From positions 4,278,001 through 4,342,000 of the forward strand of contig NZ_CP025085.1 of assembly GCF_002847015.1 (NCBI RefSeq): DNA of 64,000 nucleotides, given 5' to 3'. A program made the position numbers and the translations under genes. The DNA comes from Prodigiosinella confusarubida (GTDB taxonomy: Bacteria > Pseudomonadota > Gammaproteobacteria > Enterobacterales > Enterobacteriaceae). Of the stretch, positions 30,345-41,517 are shown piece after piece. Under the pieces are notes generated by a model, which worked only from the letters and a program-made list of their open reading frames with translations, ran no database searches and had not been told where the DNA came from. Positions within the stretch are counted from its first letter, which is position 1. The number at the start of each line of letters is the position of its first letter.

Positions 30345-31586
30345 TTACCTGATCTGGCTGGCAAAATACGCCTTGATCCCCTCCAGAATAGAAGTTGCTA
30401 TCTGTTGCTGAAAACGACTGGTGCGCAGTTTACGCTCTTCTCCCAGATTGCTTATAAACGCCGTTTCCACCAACACTGACGGAATATCGGGAGCTTTCAA
30501 TACCGCAAACCCGGCCTGATCGACGCGATTCTTGTGCAAACGGTTAACTTCACCCAATCGATGTAGAATCTCTCTGCCAAATTTAAGACTGTCGTTAATC
30601 GTAACGGTTTGCACCATATCGAACATGGTGTGGTCGAGGTAACGATCACCACTCATGCTCACGCCACCTATCGAATCCGATTCGTTTTGAGAATGGGCCA
30701 GAAAACGCGCCGCCGAGCTGGTTGCGCCTTTTTCGGATAGCGCAAACACCGATGAACCACGAGCGGAACGGCTGGTAAACGCATCGGCATGAATAGAGAC
30801 AAACAGATCGGCTCGTTGCTTACGCGCTTTGGCAACACGCACTCTCAGCGGGATGAATACATCCTCGTGACGCGTCATATACACTTTCATATTAGGCTCA
30901 CGTTCAATCAGTGCCTTCAGACGATGCGCGATTTGCAGCACCACATCCTTCTCTCGGGTTCTGCGCATTCCGATAGCCCCCGGGTCTTCACCACCGTGTC
31001 CAGGATCCAGCATGATAATCAACGGTCTGTCACGCCCGATCTTGCCCGGTTTTGGCACCTCCGGCGGTAACGCTTGCTCCAGATCACCCTTGTTGTAATC
31101 TTCCAGCAACGCCAGTAACGGATCTTCCGCGTTATCGTAACGTCCCGCCAACGGATACAGATCCATCACCAGGCGATTTTTAAAACCGGCGACAGGCGTC
31201 AGCGAAAACATATTGGGATTAACACTTTGTTTCAATTCAATCACTAGCCGGACCGTATTTTTATCAAACTGGCCGACACGTGCTTCTTTTATCAACGGGT
31301 CATTTTTGCCAAATTGCCCGCTCGCATTTTTCAGGACGCTGTTAAGCACCACATTATCAATGTCAATGACAATCCGTTTTGGATGTTCAAGCGTAAACTG
31401 CCGGTATTTCAGCGGATGATTCGACTCCAGCGTCACACGGGTATAAGAGGAGGACGGCCAAACACGTACGGCAATCACCTGCGATACAGCCGCTGCCATA
31501 CTGACACCACTGACGCTTAATAACCAGGTAGCCGCTGCGCCCTGCAACAAGCGCCGCCGAGTCAGATGATTATTTGAATGAGACAT
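30345..31586 (-). CDS. amiC: N-acetylmuramoyl-L-alanine amidase AmiC
   Basis: 413 residues (E. coli 417). A Tat signal peptide (RRRLLQG near residues 10-16, then a hydrophobic stretch ending MAAA) exports it folded. An AMIN domain (about 38-160) targets it to the septum, and an amidase_3 zinc domain follows ([15 protein letters not shown] with zinc ligands H and [16 protein letters not shown] with the catalytic Glu). It splits daughter-cell peptidoglycan during division under EnvC/NlpD control. It is divergent from argA. Confidence 0.97.
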   Translation of the reverse strand: MSHSNNHLTRRRLLQGAAATWLLSVSGVSMAAAVSQVIAVRVWPSSSYTRVTLESNHPLKYRQFTLEHPKRIVIDIDNVVLNSVLKNASGQFGKNDPLIKEARVGQFDKNTVRLVIELKQSVNPNMFSLTPVAGFKNRLVMDLYPLAGRYDNAEDPLLALLEDYNKGDLEQALPPEVPKPGKIGRDRPLIIMLDPGHGGEDPGAIGMRRTREKDVVLQIAHRLKALIEREPNMKVYMTRHEDVFIPLRVRVAKARKQRADLFVSIHADAFTSRSARGSSVFALSEKGATSSAARFLAHSQNESDSIGGVSMSGDRYLDHTMFDMVQTVTINDSLKFGREILHRLGEVNRLHKNRVDQAGFAVLKAPDIPSVLVETAFISNLGEERKLRTSRFQQQIATSILEGIKAYFASQIR

Positions 31587-31781
31587 GCAACTCCGCTTTC
31601 TTTACCGTATGAACCTGATAGATGATAAATGAAAATATCAAACATAAAAACGCGAAAAACTTTAACGAATCTATCACTGACTGTCATGCAAAAATCATTT
31701 TTATACTTTATAAGTAGTTTAATCCACATCAGCTATGTCTCACTTTTCTCCTGATGACTTATCACTTGCCTTTTGCTTCAT

Positions 31782-31820
31782 GAAGAATAAAAATACAAAA
31801 ATATCGAATAAAAATTCAAA
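31782..31820 (+). promoter_or_regulatory. Pair of ARG boxes (ArgR operator) before argA
   Basis: Two 18-bp ArgR-type half-palindromes separated by 3 bases: an AAGAATAAAAATACAA core at 31782-31799 and ATCGAATAAAAATTCAAA at 31803-31820. The second fits the consensus closely. They end one base before the argA ribosome site and overlap a plausible promoter (TTGCCT at 31766-31771). Arginine-bound ArgR should repress here. Confidence 0.75.
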
Positions 31821-31831
31821 GAGGACTCGCA

Positions 31832-33157
31832 GTGAAGGAACGTAGTACAGAACTGGTTCAAGGCTTCCGCCACTCAGTTCCCTATATCAACGCCCATCGG
31901 GGTAAAACGTTCGTGATCATGCTCAGTGGTGAAGCCATCGAGCATGAAAATTTTGCCAATATTGTCAATGATATCGGGCTATTGCACAGTTTGGGAATCA
32001 AACTGGTGGTGGTTTACGGCGCACGACCGCAGATTGACACTAACCTGTTGGCCCATAACCACGAGCCTCGCTACCATAAACATATCCGAGTTACGGACCG
32101 CACCACGTTGGAACTGGTAAAACAGGCGGCGGGTATGCTGCAATTGGATATTACGGCACGTCTGTCCATGAGTCTGACCAACACGCCACTTCAAGGTGCG
32201 CATATTAACGTCGTCAGCGGTAATTTCATTATCGCCCAGCCGTTGGGTGTCGATGATGGTGTCGATTACTGCCATAGCGGACGCATCCGTCGTATTGATG
32301 AAGAAGCATTGCACCGTCAACTGAATAGTGGAGCCATCGTCCTGCTCGGGCCAGTGGCTGTTTCCGTCACCGGTGAAAGCTTTAACCTGACATCGGAAGA
32401 AGTCGCCACCCAACTGGCGATCAAGCTCAAAGCCGAGAAAATGATTGGTTTTTGCTCCTCACAGGGCGTGACCAATGAACAGGGTAATATTATTTCCGAA
32501 ATGTTGCCTGAAGCTGCGCAACAACGCATTCATATACTGGAAGAACAAGGTGATTTCAATTCTGAAACCATCCGCTTCCTACGAGGCGCGACGAAAGCCT
32601 GTCGCAGTGGTGTGCGTCGCAGTCATCTGATCAGCTATCAGGAAGATGGTGCCCTGGTGCAGGAATTGTTCTCCCGCGATGGTATAGGAACCCAGATCGT
32701 GATGGAAAGCGCCGAACAGATTCGGCGGGCCACCATTAACGACATCGGCGGCATTCTGGAACTCATTCGCCCTCTGGAGCAACAAGGTATTCTGGTTCGT
32801 CGCTCACGCGAACAACTGGAAATTGAGATTGATAAATTTACCGTGGTAGTACGGGATAATCTAACCATTGCTTGCGCAGCACTTTACCCCTTTCCGGAAG
32901 AAAAAATTGGTGAAATGGCCTGCGTGGCAGTTCATCCTGAATATCGGAGTTCCTCTCGCGGCGACCAGCTACTGCAACACATTTCAGCACAGGCCCGGCA
33001 ACAAGGGCTAAAACGGCTGTTTGTATTGACCACCCACAGTATCCACTGGTTCCAGGAACGGGGTTTTCAACCGGCAGAAGTCGACGTACTGCCGAAGAAA
33101 AAGCAGGAACTCTATAACTATCAGCGCCGCTCCAAAATTCTGGTAACTGATCTCTAA
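31832..33157 (+). CDS. argA: N-acetylglutamate synthase ArgA
   Basis: 441 residues (E. coli 443). It catalyses the first step of arginine synthesis, acetylating glutamate with acetyl-CoA, and is feedback-inhibited by arginine. An N-terminal amino-acid-kinase-like domain (about 1-285, [11 protein letters not shown]) is fused to a C-terminal GNAT domain (about 295-441, with [16 protein letters not shown]). The start is GTG at 31832 with GAGGA six bases upstream. It is controlled by the adjoining ARG boxes, and convergent with recD. Confidence 0.97.
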   Translation: MKERSTELVQGFRHSVPYINAHRGKTFVIMLSGEAIEHENFANIVNDIGLLHSLGIKLVVVYGARPQIDTNLLAHNHEPRYHKHIRVTDRTTLELVKQAAGMLQLDITARLSMSLTNTPLQGAHINVVSGNFIIAQPLGVDDGVDYCHSGRIRRIDEEALHRQLNSGAIVLLGPVAVSVTGESFNLTSEEVATQLAIKLKAEKMIGFCSSQGVTNEQGNIISEMLPEAAQQRIHILEEQGDFNSETIRFLRGATKACRSGVRRSHLISYQEDGALVQELFSRDGIGTQIVMESAEQIRRATINDIGGILELIRPLEQQGILVRRSREQLEIEIDKFTVVVRDNLTIACAALYPFPEEKIGEMACVAVHPEYRSSSRGDQLLQHISAQARQQGLKRLFVLTTHSIHWFQERGFQPAEVDVLPKKKQELYNYQRRSKILVTDL

Positions 33158-33174
33158 TCCGCTGTACTTTACTT

Positions 33175-33201
33175 GCGCGTGGTGCTCACTTCACCACGCG
33201 C
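33175..33201. terminator. Perfect hairpin between convergent argA and recD
   Basis: GCGCGTGGTG (33175-33184), loop of 7, CACCACGCGC (33192-33201). It fills most of the 45-base gap and begins 2 bases from the recD stop. There is no U-run on either side. Confidence 0.5.
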
Positions 33202-33202
33202 A

Positions 33203-35056
33203 TCATGTCATCAACATCTGAATCTGTTCGGCTAATCCACTGTAACGCAGAGTCGGTGTTTTCACTGCCCGACACAAAACAGGTATGTCTGTATACAGCG
33301 ATAAACGCTCGCGGGCGCGGGTAATCGCGGTATAAACCAGTTCCCGGGTCAATACCGGCAGGAAGTGGTTCGGCAACGCCAGGGCCGTATGCTCAAACTC
33401 GGATCCCTGAGATTTATGTACCGTCATGGCATAAGCCGTTTCATGGCGTGGTAACCGATTGGGAGCCACGGACTTGGTACTGCCATCTGGTAACTGAAAG
33501 TAGACCCGCAAGTCGTTATTCTCATTTAACAACGCGATACCGATATCGCCATTAAACAATCCTAACACCGCGTCATTACGTTCAATCATGACCGGTCGCC
33601 CCACATACCAGTGACTGATGGAATTTGTACTGTGTCGTATCAGTCCGGCCTGATGTAAAGCTTGCTCAATTCGCGGGTTAAGTCCCGATACGCCGAACGG
33701 CCCTTCACGCAGGGCGCACAATTGGCGGTAACGCTGGAAAGCCCGCAGGATCGCTTCTGGTGTATCGTCGACGCCAATACGCGTCAGATAGTCACGGTAA
33801 CCGGCGACAGCTTGAGACAACAACTGCTGGTAATCCTGATTATCAGCCAGCGGCTGACAGGTAATATCAGCATGCCCTTGTTGCAGCACACGTTGCACCT
33901 GTAGCTCATCACCGTCATTCACCGCCTGGGCAAGTTGGCCGATTCCCGACGATTGATCAAAACGATAGCTTTTACGCAGCAGGCAAATACTGTCTGCCAC
34001 GCTGCGCTGCGTTTCTATCGCAGTATGTGTCAGCGGACAACCGGTAAGTCGGGACAATTGCTGACTGCGACTGCGGCTATAACCTTGTTCGGCCGAGCGA
34101 CAGATATCACCCAATACGGCACCGGCTTCCACGGAAGCCAGCTGGTCGCGGTCGCCAAGGAAAACGACACGGGCATGAGGAGGCAAGGCGGCTATCAAAC
34201 TCGCCATCATTGGCAAGTCGACCATGGAAGCTTCATCAACCACCAGAACATCCAGATGCAATGGATTTTCCTGATGGTAACGCAGCCGGTTGCTATCCGG
34301 TACGGCCCCCAACAAACGGTGAAGCGTTGTCGCCTCTTGCGGGAAAACGTGCTGCTGTCCGGCACTGAGCAGCAGGTTGCCCAACGCCGCCCCCAATGAC
34401 TCCGTCAAACGCGCCGCCGCTTTACCTGTCGGCGCGGCCAATTGAATACGCAATCGTGCACCGTGATGCAGTTGAACCAACGCTGCCAGCAATCTGGCGA
34501 CCGTGGTGGTTTTCCCCGTTCCCGGACCACCGGAAATCACGGTGATACGCCGTGTCAGCGCCACCGCAGCGGCAATTTTTTGCCAATCAGTTTCCGATGT
34601 AGCGACGCCAAACAAACTATCCAGCACCTGACGTACAGCCTGTTCATCAACGGGCTGATCGTGACGATCACTGGCAATGAACTGCGCCACCCGACATTCA
34701 CTCTGCCAGCTACGCTGCAAGTAAAGCCGCCCGTGTTGCAGTACCAGCGGCGTTGCTATACTGCCATCGCCCACCGCTGGACAAACTGACAGCTGACGAT
34801 GCCACGCCGCTGTATCAGGCTCCCCGACCGATTGCCATACGGCCTGAGACAGCTCTGGATCACGCCCATCAAAAAAATCACGTGGATGCAATTGCGCCAG
34901 TGGTAAACAGACATGCCCTGCCCCGGCATGGTAGCTCAGACTGGCCGCAGCCAACAGCAAATGCGGTTGATCATCATTTGCCAGCATTCTGGCAAATTGC
35001 AGATCCAGCGAACGCAGTAATTGGCGCTGAAAAGCAATTTCCAATAGATCAATCAT
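33203..35056 (-). CDS. recD: Exonuclease V alpha subunit RecD
   Basis: 617 residues from ATG 35056 (MIDLLEIAFQRQLLRSLDLQ); E. coli 608. An upstream GTG at 35080 is less likely. RecD is the fast 5'-3' helicase of RecBCD, required for nuclease activity and Chi regulation. SF1 helicase motifs are present: Walker A GGPGTGKTTT (about residue 170), VVDEASM, GDRDQLASVEAGAVLGDIC, and C-terminal MTVHKSQGSEF and VYTAITRAR. Its start overlaps the recB stop by 8 bases, so translation is coupled. Confidence 0.96.
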   Translation of the reverse strand: MIDLLEIAFQRQLLRSLDLQFARMLANDDQPHLLLAAASLSYHAGAGHVCLPLAQLHPRDFFDGRDPELSQAVWQSVGEPDTAAWHRQLSVCPAVGDGSIATPLVLQHGRLYLQRSWQSECRVAQFIASDRHDQPVDEQAVRQVLDSLFGVATSETDWQKIAAAVALTRRITVISGGPGTGKTTTVARLLAALVQLHHGARLRIQLAAPTGKAAARLTESLGAALGNLLLSAGQQHVFPQEATTLHRLLGAVPDSNRLRYHQENPLHLDVLVVDEASMVDLPMMASLIAALPPHARVVFLGDRDQLASVEAGAVLGDICRSAEQGYSRSRSQQLSRLTGCPLTHTAIETQRSVADSICLLRKSYRFDQSSGIGQLAQAVNDGDELQVQRVLQQGHADITCQPLADNQDYQQLLSQAVAGYRDYLTRIGVDDTPEAILRAFQRYRQLCALREGPFGVSGLNPRIEQALHQAGLIRHSTNSISHWYVGRPVMIERNDAVLGLFNGDIGIALLNENNDLRVYFQLPDGSTKSVAPNRLPRHETAYAMTVHKSQGSEFEHTALALPNHFLPVLTRELVYTAITRARERLSLYTDIPVLCRAVKTPTLRYSGLAEQIQMLMT

Positions 35057-38000
35057 GCCCGGCACGCTGTTCCCCCTCACTGCTTTTCCCCTGAAATAGT
35101 TGGTCCATGCCTTCTACCAAACCCTGTGGCGGACAGCAGAAAAACACGCCATTTCCGGGATAGGCGACGTCAATACCCCGTAAAAAAAGATAGAACACAC
35201 CGCCAAAATGCTGCCGATAATCATACTCAGGTAGCCGATGACGCAGGTAGCGATGTAATGCCAGGGTATACAATTGATACTGCAGATCATAACGGTGTTC
35301 CGCCATCGCCTGCATCATGGCAGACTGGGTATAAGCGCTGGCATCAGCCCCTAACCAGTTGGATTTGTAATCCAGCAGGTAATAACGCCCCTGCCAGCAA
35401 AACACCAGATCAATAAACCCTTTAAGCATTCCTTTGACCTGCTGGAATGCCAACGGCGGACATTGAGCAGAAAGAGGATCAAACGTCTTGGTCAGGCTAT
35501 CCAGATTTCTGGCCTGCATCGCTTGCTGAATGGGCAGATAGAACTGCATTTCCGCCTGCTTGTGTCCGTTATCCAACTCAGCAAGCTGAATACCGTCCTT
35601 ATTCAGCGGGGTAGTCAGTATGGTTTCCATCCACTGTCTGAGTACCGAGCACCAGATCTCATCAATGCCGTATGCCTGTAGCTGCGTCATCAGCCAGTCA
35701 TCATCAACGGGTTGGGTAAAATCCAACGATTCAAACAAGCCATGTAAGAAAGTGCCCGGCGAGGCGCCTCGGGGAAAAGTATGTGGCGTTAACTGTGACT
35801 CCGGCTCCTGCTGCCGCTCCCCCATGGCTTCGATATCAAGGCGGGGTAATAAATCCTGCACGACTGAAGAACCATGCTGCTGTAATCCCGAATAACTGGT
35901 CACCCGCCAGCCATCACGTAATACACGCGTATTCTGGCGCGCCTGCAACCCCTGCTGGTCTTCGATCAGTGGCTGCCACGGCTGCTCATCCTCCGGGTTC
36001 ACCAGACAGGTGGTCACGCCATCCACTGCCATGCCATCCAGCTCGGCAATGAGCCCCGCGGCATCCGCTGGTACTCCCCGCTGTAACAGATACCCCAGAG
36101 CGCTCTGGTGCATGTCGCTATCCCCCTCTTTCTTCTGGGAACGCTGGTAAAGCGGAGCCACCCCGATACTACAGTGATAAATGGCCCGGGTCATCGCGAC
36201 ATAAAGCAGACGCAGATCTTCCGCCAAGCGTTCTTCTTCCGCCAGCGTCTGGCTCTCTTCACTATTTTGCAAATCCAGCAATGCCTGAAAACTTTCCCGG
36301 TCATGATAAAGACCCTGCGACTGCTGCCGGAAATTACCGATAAAAGGCAACCATACCAACGGATATTCCAGTCCTTTGGATTTATGAATGGTGACAATCT
36401 GCACCAGATGCTGATCACTCTCCAGACGAAGCTGTTGATTTTCCGCCTGTGGATTGGGCTGCATAATCTGCTGCAATAACCAACGCACCAGTGCGTGTTC
36501 ACTGTCCAGAGATGAAGAGGCTTCCTGTAACAATTCACCAACGTGCAGAATATCCGTCAGTCGTCGTTCCCCATCACGACTGGATAACAGATTTTCAGCC
36601 AATTGGTGACGGCGCATCAACGCCCGCAGCATCGGCAGTACACCACGCTGTTGCCATAGAAGACGATAGCCTGCGAATTCATCCACCAACGCATCCCAGT
36701 CCGCTTCATTATGATTCAACGCCTCTAGCGCCGGCGCATCCAACCCCATCAATGTGGTGGCCATGGCGCTGCGCAGTGTCCGTTCCTGCTCCGGGGCCAG
36801 CACAGCGTGTAATAGCCAAAGCACATCCCGGGCTTCAGGTGTGGTAAATACGCTATCGCGGTTTGAGAGATAAACAGAAGGAATATTCAGGCGGCCGAGC
36901 GCCTGGCGCACCAAGGTTGCTTCATGACGACTCCGTACCAGTACGGTAATATCCGCCGCCTGCACTGGCTGGCGTTTATCACCGTTCACCAGCCAGGCCT
37001 CGTGGCGTTGCCCCGCCATCAGCCAGTCACGGATTTGAGATGCGCACTGTCGGGCCACTATCTGCTGGTATTCGCTCACACCGACACCTTGTGTTCCCGT
37101 TAACCAAAACTGCAATGCAGGACTCACGGCCCCCTGATACTCAAAGGACAGTGAGCGGTTGGACTCGGCCGGTTTGACCGCCATAAAAGGGATCTGCGAA
37201 AAAATAAATGGCGCATCGACGCGCTGGAACAGGCAATTGACGGCATTCACCATATCTGGGGAAGAACGCCAGTTGGTGTCCAATGTGTAATGTGCGGTCA
37301 CATCGTCCCGCGCACGCATATAGGTGAAAATATCCGCGCCGCGGAATGCATAAATGGCCTGTTTGGGATCACCGATCATCAGCCAGCCACATTGCGACTG
37401 ACCGGCATACAAGGTGCGAAAAATACGGTACTGCTGGGTATCCGTATCCTGAAACTCGTCAATCATCGCCACCGGATAACGCTCGCGGATAGCCTGTGCC
37501 AGTTGCTCTCCCCCGGCCTGTTGTAATGCTTCATCCAGACGGGAAAGCAGGTCATCAAACCCCAATTCGGCCCGCCGTTGCTTCTCCTCACGTACCGAGC
37601 GGCGGATCTCTTTCAACGCCAACCAAATCATCAAATCCCGCAGTGACAGAGACAGCTGTAAAAACAGATCCACAGCATCAAAAACCGCATGTGATGGAGG
37701 TTCACCCTTGATCGTACGCTGATTCAGTTCTGACTGGCCAAACCGCTCCAAATCCTTGGGAAATTGATAGTCTACTGTTGGTTGTTCCTCGGCCCACTGG
37801 GTCACATTACGTAACCAGTTAGGTCGATTACGGCTGCTGTAACGCCGTTTGTCCACACCCGATGCACTGATTAACGCGTCCAGTTCCGGGGCCGCTTCCC
37901 GCCACTGCTGTTTGAAACCGTCGATAGTGGCAATGATTTTCTGATGCCGCTCTACCAACGTTTCACTTTCCTGCGGCGGCAGGCGCAGCGCAGGCGTATC

Positions 38001-38618
38001 ACCATGCAAATAAGGCGTTAGTTCCTGCAACAGTTTTTCCGGCCCGCTCCACAGTGTCCCGATTACCCGCGCCATATCCAACGGCAGCGGGTAGCAGTAG
38101 CGACGCCAGAAATCAGCGCAAGCCTGACGACGCAATGGTTGTTCATCTTCCAGCAGACGCTGTTCAAACAACACCCCAGACTCGAACGCATTGCTGGTCA
38201 ACATGCGCTGACAGAAACCGTGAATCGTGTAGATAGCCGCGTCGTCCATTTGCCGTTCGGCCATCAACAACGTTTCCGCGGCATCGGCCCGCGACGCTTC
38301 CGGGATCTCCGCTAACAATTGCGTCATCAATGGGTTATCACTCTGACGGCGGATACAGGCCAAACGCAGTTCATGAATCCGCTCACGGATACGCTCGCGC
38401 AGCTCTTCCGTCGCCGCTTCGGTAAACGTCACCACCAGAATTTCATCCACTGACAACGGGCGCAGATAAGCCGCTTCTTTACCCAACCCCAGCAATAAAC
38501 GCAGATACAGTGCCGCCAGTGTGTAGGTTTTTCCGGTACCTGCCGAGGCTTCAATCAACCTTTCGCCAAACAATGGTAACGTGAAAAAATTCAGTGGTTG
38601 TGGGGGCGCATTGGTCAT
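35049..38618 (-). CDS. recB: Exonuclease V beta subunit RecB
   Basis: 1189 residues (E. coli 1180). It is the 3'-5' helicase and nuclease subunit of RecBCD, which processes double-strand breaks and loads RecA after Chi. N-terminal Walker A is ASAGTGKTYTLAAL (near 22-35), and UvrD-type motifs follow (MIDEFQDTD, IGDPKQAIYAFRGAD, VTIHKSKGLEYPLVW). The C-terminal nuclease domain has its metal and catalytic residues in LLDYKSNWLG (D1083, K1085). It overlaps ptrA by 4 bases at its start and recD at its end. Confidence 0.97.
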   Translation of the reverse strand: MTNAPPQPLNFFTLPLFGERLIEASAGTGKTYTLAALYLRLLLGLGKEAAYLRPLSVDEILVVTFTEAATEELRERIRERIHELRLACIRRQSDNPLMTQLLAEIPEASRADAAETLLMAERQMDDAAIYTIHGFCQRMLTSNAFESGVLFEQRLLEDEQPLRRQACADFWRRYCYPLPLDMARVIGTLWSGPEKLLQELTPYLHGDTPALRLPPQESETLVERHQKIIATIDGFKQQWREAAPELDALISASGVDKRRYSSRNRPNWLRNVTQWAEEQPTVDYQFPKDLERFGQSELNQRTIKGEPPSHAVFDAVDLFLQLSLSLRDLMIWLALKEIRRSVREEKQRRAELGFDDLLSRLDEALQQAGGEQLAQAIRERYPVAMIDEFQDTDTQQYRIFRTLYAGQSQCGWLMIGDPKQAIYAFRGADIFTYMRARDDVTAHYTLDTNWRSSPDMVNAVNCLFQRVDAPFIFSQIPFMAVKPAESNRSLSFEYQGAVSPALQFWLTGTQGVGVSEYQQIVARQCASQIRDWLMAGQRHEAWLVNGDKRQPVQAADITVLVRSRHEATLVRQALGRLNIPSVYLSNRDSVFTTPEARDVLWLLHAVLAPEQERTLRSAMATTLMGLDAPALEALNHNEADWDALVDEFAGYRLLWQQRGVLPMLRALMRRHQLAENLLSSRDGERRLTDILHVGELLQEASSSLDSEHALVRWLLQQIMQPNPQAENQQLRLESDQHLVQIVTIHKSKGLEYPLVWLPFIGNFRQQSQGLYHDRESFQALLDLQNSEESQTLAEEERLAEDLRLLYVAMTRAIYHCSIGVAPLYQRSQKKEGDSDMHQSALGYLLQRGVPADAAGLIAELDGMAVDGVTTCLVNPEDEQPWQPLIEDQQGLQARQNTRVLRDGWRVTSYSGLQQHGSSVVQDLLPRLDIEAMGERQQEPESQLTPHTFPRGASPGTFLHGLFESLDFTQPVDDDWLMTQLQAYGIDEIWCSVLRQWMETILTTPLNKDGIQLAELDNGHKQAEMQFYLPIQQAMQARNLDSLTKTFDPLSAQCPPLAFQQVKGMLKGFIDLVFCWQGRYYLLDYKSNWLGADASAYTQSAMMQAMAEHRYDLQYQLYTLALHRYLRHRLPEYDYRQHFGGVFYLFLRGIDVAYPGNGVFFCCPPQGLVEGMDQLFQGKSSEGEQRAGHD

Positions 38619-41500
38619 TTATTTTCCACCTGCTCAATGGGCAGCGTTTTCTGCAACGACGACGCGTCGGGATAGATTTTCCATCCCTGAGGTGCCGCGT
38701 AATCCGCCTTATCATGATGACTACCGGAAACCTGAGACAGTACCGCCAATCCCTGCGGTTTCAACGCGTGTTGAAAAAAGTCGGCCAGTTGAGTGAGCGT
38801 TATCGCGTTCACCTGTTCGATCAGCTTTTGCCGCGTGTCAAAGGCAAAGTTTTCCCGCTCCAGATCGTTGCGCAGACGACCAGCTTCTTCATCCAGCGTC
38901 TGCGGACGCTGGCGCAATTCGTTAATCAATCCCCGTTTATTCTGTGCAAACTCGTCTGGAGCCATCGTTTGCAGGCGCTCCCCGGCTGTGGCATAGAAAT
39001 TTTGATAACGCTGAAACAGATAAGCCGGTTGTCGGCTGTTGCTTTGCAGCAGAAAACCAATACCCCACTGACGACCGATGGAGAACGGCGTGGCAAACAC
39101 CGCATATCCTAACTGTTCTTGTGTCCTGAGCTGGCTATAAAACCAGGGATGCAAGATTTGTCCCAGCAAACTGCTATAGGCCATACCCTGTACCTCATCA
39201 TAGCCAGCCGGAATGTAAACCGCCGCCAGCGCAGAATCTGTACTGCTGCCCACCTGTTGCAGAGTGGCACGCTGAGTCTGGGTAATTTTCACTTTTTTGC
39301 TTCGCCACCACTGGACGCCGCCACAGCCCAGACGCTTTTTCAGGCTCTGCGCCAGACGGACCACATCATCCGGCAGCACGTTTCCCACCACCATCATTTC
39401 CGGTGTAGCTTGTTGCAGCAGCGCGTTGCGATAATCCATTACATCTTTCAGTTGTATGCCCCTGAGCAACTGACGGCGTTCTGAGCGTTCCGTGTAAGGA
39501 ACGCGGGACAGCGCCTGTATCGGCTGTATCGTTTGTTCATACGCTTTAGCCTTATCTGCCGCATCCAGCTGTTGGGCATACCAGGACTTTGCCTGCGCTA
39601 ACTGCTCTTGCGTAGGCGTAAACGAGGAGTAGACATCAATTAACGACTGCAATAATTCGGGTAGGTGCTGGGTATAGCCACTGGCCTCCATAACCACGCC
39701 ACCATTACCGCCGGTAGAAAAACCAATGCCACCCACCGATGCTTGATAACTCAGTTCATCCAATGCCAACCCGGCCAGATAATCATGCAGTGCAAACAAC
39801 ACTTGATGACGAGCCGTATCGTCAGCCATTTTATTGCGTAACAGTAGGGTGATATTGGCTTTCGGTTCATCCGCAAAGTAGCGGCTGGGCATATACAGCA
39901 CACGCAAACCAGGTTGTTCCAGCAACATTTTAGGATGGTCAATCGTGGTATTCGCTTTGATCAACGAAAAATCATTCGGAATATAAGGGTTGGTCGCAGG
40001 CAACGTCAGGTTGATACTCTTTTCCTGTTGTTGCCATTTGGCTATCTGGTCAGCCCTGATTTTGTCGACTTGATAAGGTGCCTGAACGAAGTAGGCCATT
40101 TTGTTATGCGGCTCATCTGGACTGATAAACCAGATACGGGCGTTCTGTGGCGTCATATCGTCCAGCCTTGCCGCAATAGCTTTGGGGTCATAATGATCGG
40201 CAAGATAAGACGCGTCCAGGGTATGTTCAATCGGAACACGCAGCATGGTATCCACCAGCCACTCGATATAGCCCATATCACGATTGATCGAGGGATAACG
40301 GAAATCCACATTCAGTACATGCGCGATCTCATCAAAATAGCGTGTCTGAATCCCGTCCTGACGTATTCTGTGCAGATAACTGAAGATCGCAGCAATCACC
40401 TCATCTTTCTGCGCCAGTCCTTTATCCGTAAGATTCGCGGAAATAGTCAATATCCCGCCATTACGCTCAACCATGGGATTGGCACCCGCGTTGATCGAGT
40501 CCACCAGTCCCTGCTTCTGTAACCAATCTGAAAGTGTATTCTGGCTGCGATTACCAATCAAATAACTGATATAGGTATCGGTTTTGCTTCGAAATGCCTG
40601 ACTATTATTCTCAATTCTGAATTCAAGGCGCAGCTGCTTTCGTGGTTGAGCCGGCACGTAGTGAATAATGACACCACGCTGTTTTTCAGTCACAACCGGT
40701 ACCGTAATCTCTGGTACATGGGCTTGATGGTTGGCAATACGGCCAAAGGTTTCTGCTGCGATTTTGGCCATTTCCCCCAAGGGTTTATTAGTATAGATAA
40801 CGCCCTTCATCAGGTTTGCGGAGTAATAACGCTGATAAAAACGGACCAGTTCATCATGCAGATTGCTGCCTGGTTTATCACGCAGGGTTTCCAGATTCCC
40901 CCCCGCGAACCGAGAACCGGGGTGTGCCGGGTTCAGTGTCTCAGCGCTCACCTGTGACATTCTCAATCCGTCTCGTGAACGGGCCATAGTCAGTTCGGCA
41001 TTGACGGCATGGCGTTCACGATCAGCATTGACCGGATCCAATAAAGGCTCCGCGATAGCATCTGCCAGGCGATCGACCGCGGGTTGCAAAGCATCATTTT
41101 CAACTTCCAGATAAAACGCGGTACGGTACGATGCGGTGCTGGCGTTATGGCTGCCTCCGTGTTTTTTCAAAAACTCGGACAAGCTTTCCGGCTGCGGATA
41201 ACGTTTGGATCCCATCAACAACATATGTTCCAGATAGTGCGCCAACCCGGGCTGGCTCCTCGGGTTATCCAATGAGCCGACCGGCAGTGCCAGCGCGGCC
41301 AGAGAACTGGTTGCCTGCGGATCAGAAACCAGAAGCACCGTCATGTCATTGTCCAGCTTGATCGCTTGATATTGCCGCGGATCGTTGGCGCTTTTATTGA
41401 TGGTTTGCGGTAAAACCTGCCAACCGGTATCGGCCCAACTGATCGGAAGCCAGAAAATCAGTAACAACAATCCGGTGATCCAGACATACTGTCTACGCAT
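38615..41500 (-). CDS. ptrA: Protease III (pitrilysin) PtrA
   Basis: 961 residues from ATG 41500 (MRRQYVWITGLLLLIFWLPI); E. coli 962. The ORF extends 7 codons further up, but GGAG is correctly placed for this ATG. It is a periplasmic M16 zinc metalloprotease that degrades small peptides such as insulin chains. The signal peptide ends near SWA (residue 23), and the inverted zinc motif HYLEH is at 88-92 with a downstream NAELTMA glutamate. It is lodged between recC and recB, as in other Enterobacterales; no role in recombination is known. Confidence 0.96.
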   Translation of the reverse strand: MRRQYVWITGLLLLIFWLPISWADTGWQVLPQTINKSANDPRQYQAIKLDNDMTVLLVSDPQATSSLAALALPVGSLDNPRSQPGLAHYLEHMLLMGSKRYPQPESLSEFLKKHGGSHNASTASYRTAFYLEVENDALQPAVDRLADAIAEPLLDPVNADRERHAVNAELTMARSRDGLRMSQVSAETLNPAHPGSRFAGGNLETLRDKPGSNLHDELVRFYQRYYSANLMKGVIYTNKPLGEMAKIAAETFGRIANHQAHVPEITVPVVTEKQRGVIIHYVPAQPRKQLRLEFRIENNSQAFRSKTDTYISYLIGNRSQNTLSDWLQKQGLVDSINAGANPMVERNGGILTISANLTDKGLAQKDEVIAAIFSYLHRIRQDGIQTRYFDEIAHVLNVDFRYPSINRDMGYIEWLVDTMLRVPIEHTLDASYLADHYDPKAIAARLDDMTPQNARIWFISPDEPHNKMAYFVQAPYQVDKIRADQIAKWQQQEKSINLTLPATNPYIPNDFSLIKANTTIDHPKMLLEQPGLRVLYMPSRYFADEPKANITLLLRNKMADDTARHQVLFALHDYLAGLALDELSYQASVGGIGFSTGGNGGVVMEASGYTQHLPELLQSLIDVYSSFTPTQEQLAQAKSWYAQQLDAADKAKAYEQTIQPIQALSRVPYTERSERRQLLRGIQLKDVMDYRNALLQQATPEMMVVGNVLPDDVVRLAQSLKKRLGCGGVQWWRSKKVKITQTQRATLQQVGSSTDSALAAVYIPAGYDEVQGMAYSSLLGQILHPWFYSQLRTQEQLGYAVFATPFSIGRQWGIGFLLQSNSRQPAYLFQRYQNFYATAGERLQTMAPDEFAQNKRGLINELRQRPQTLDEEAGRLRNDLERENFAFDTRQKLIEQVNAITLTQLADFFQHALKPQGLAVLSQVSGSHHDKADYAAPQGWKIYPDASSLQKTLPIEQVENK

Positions 41501-41517
41501 GCAACGCTCCAAATACT

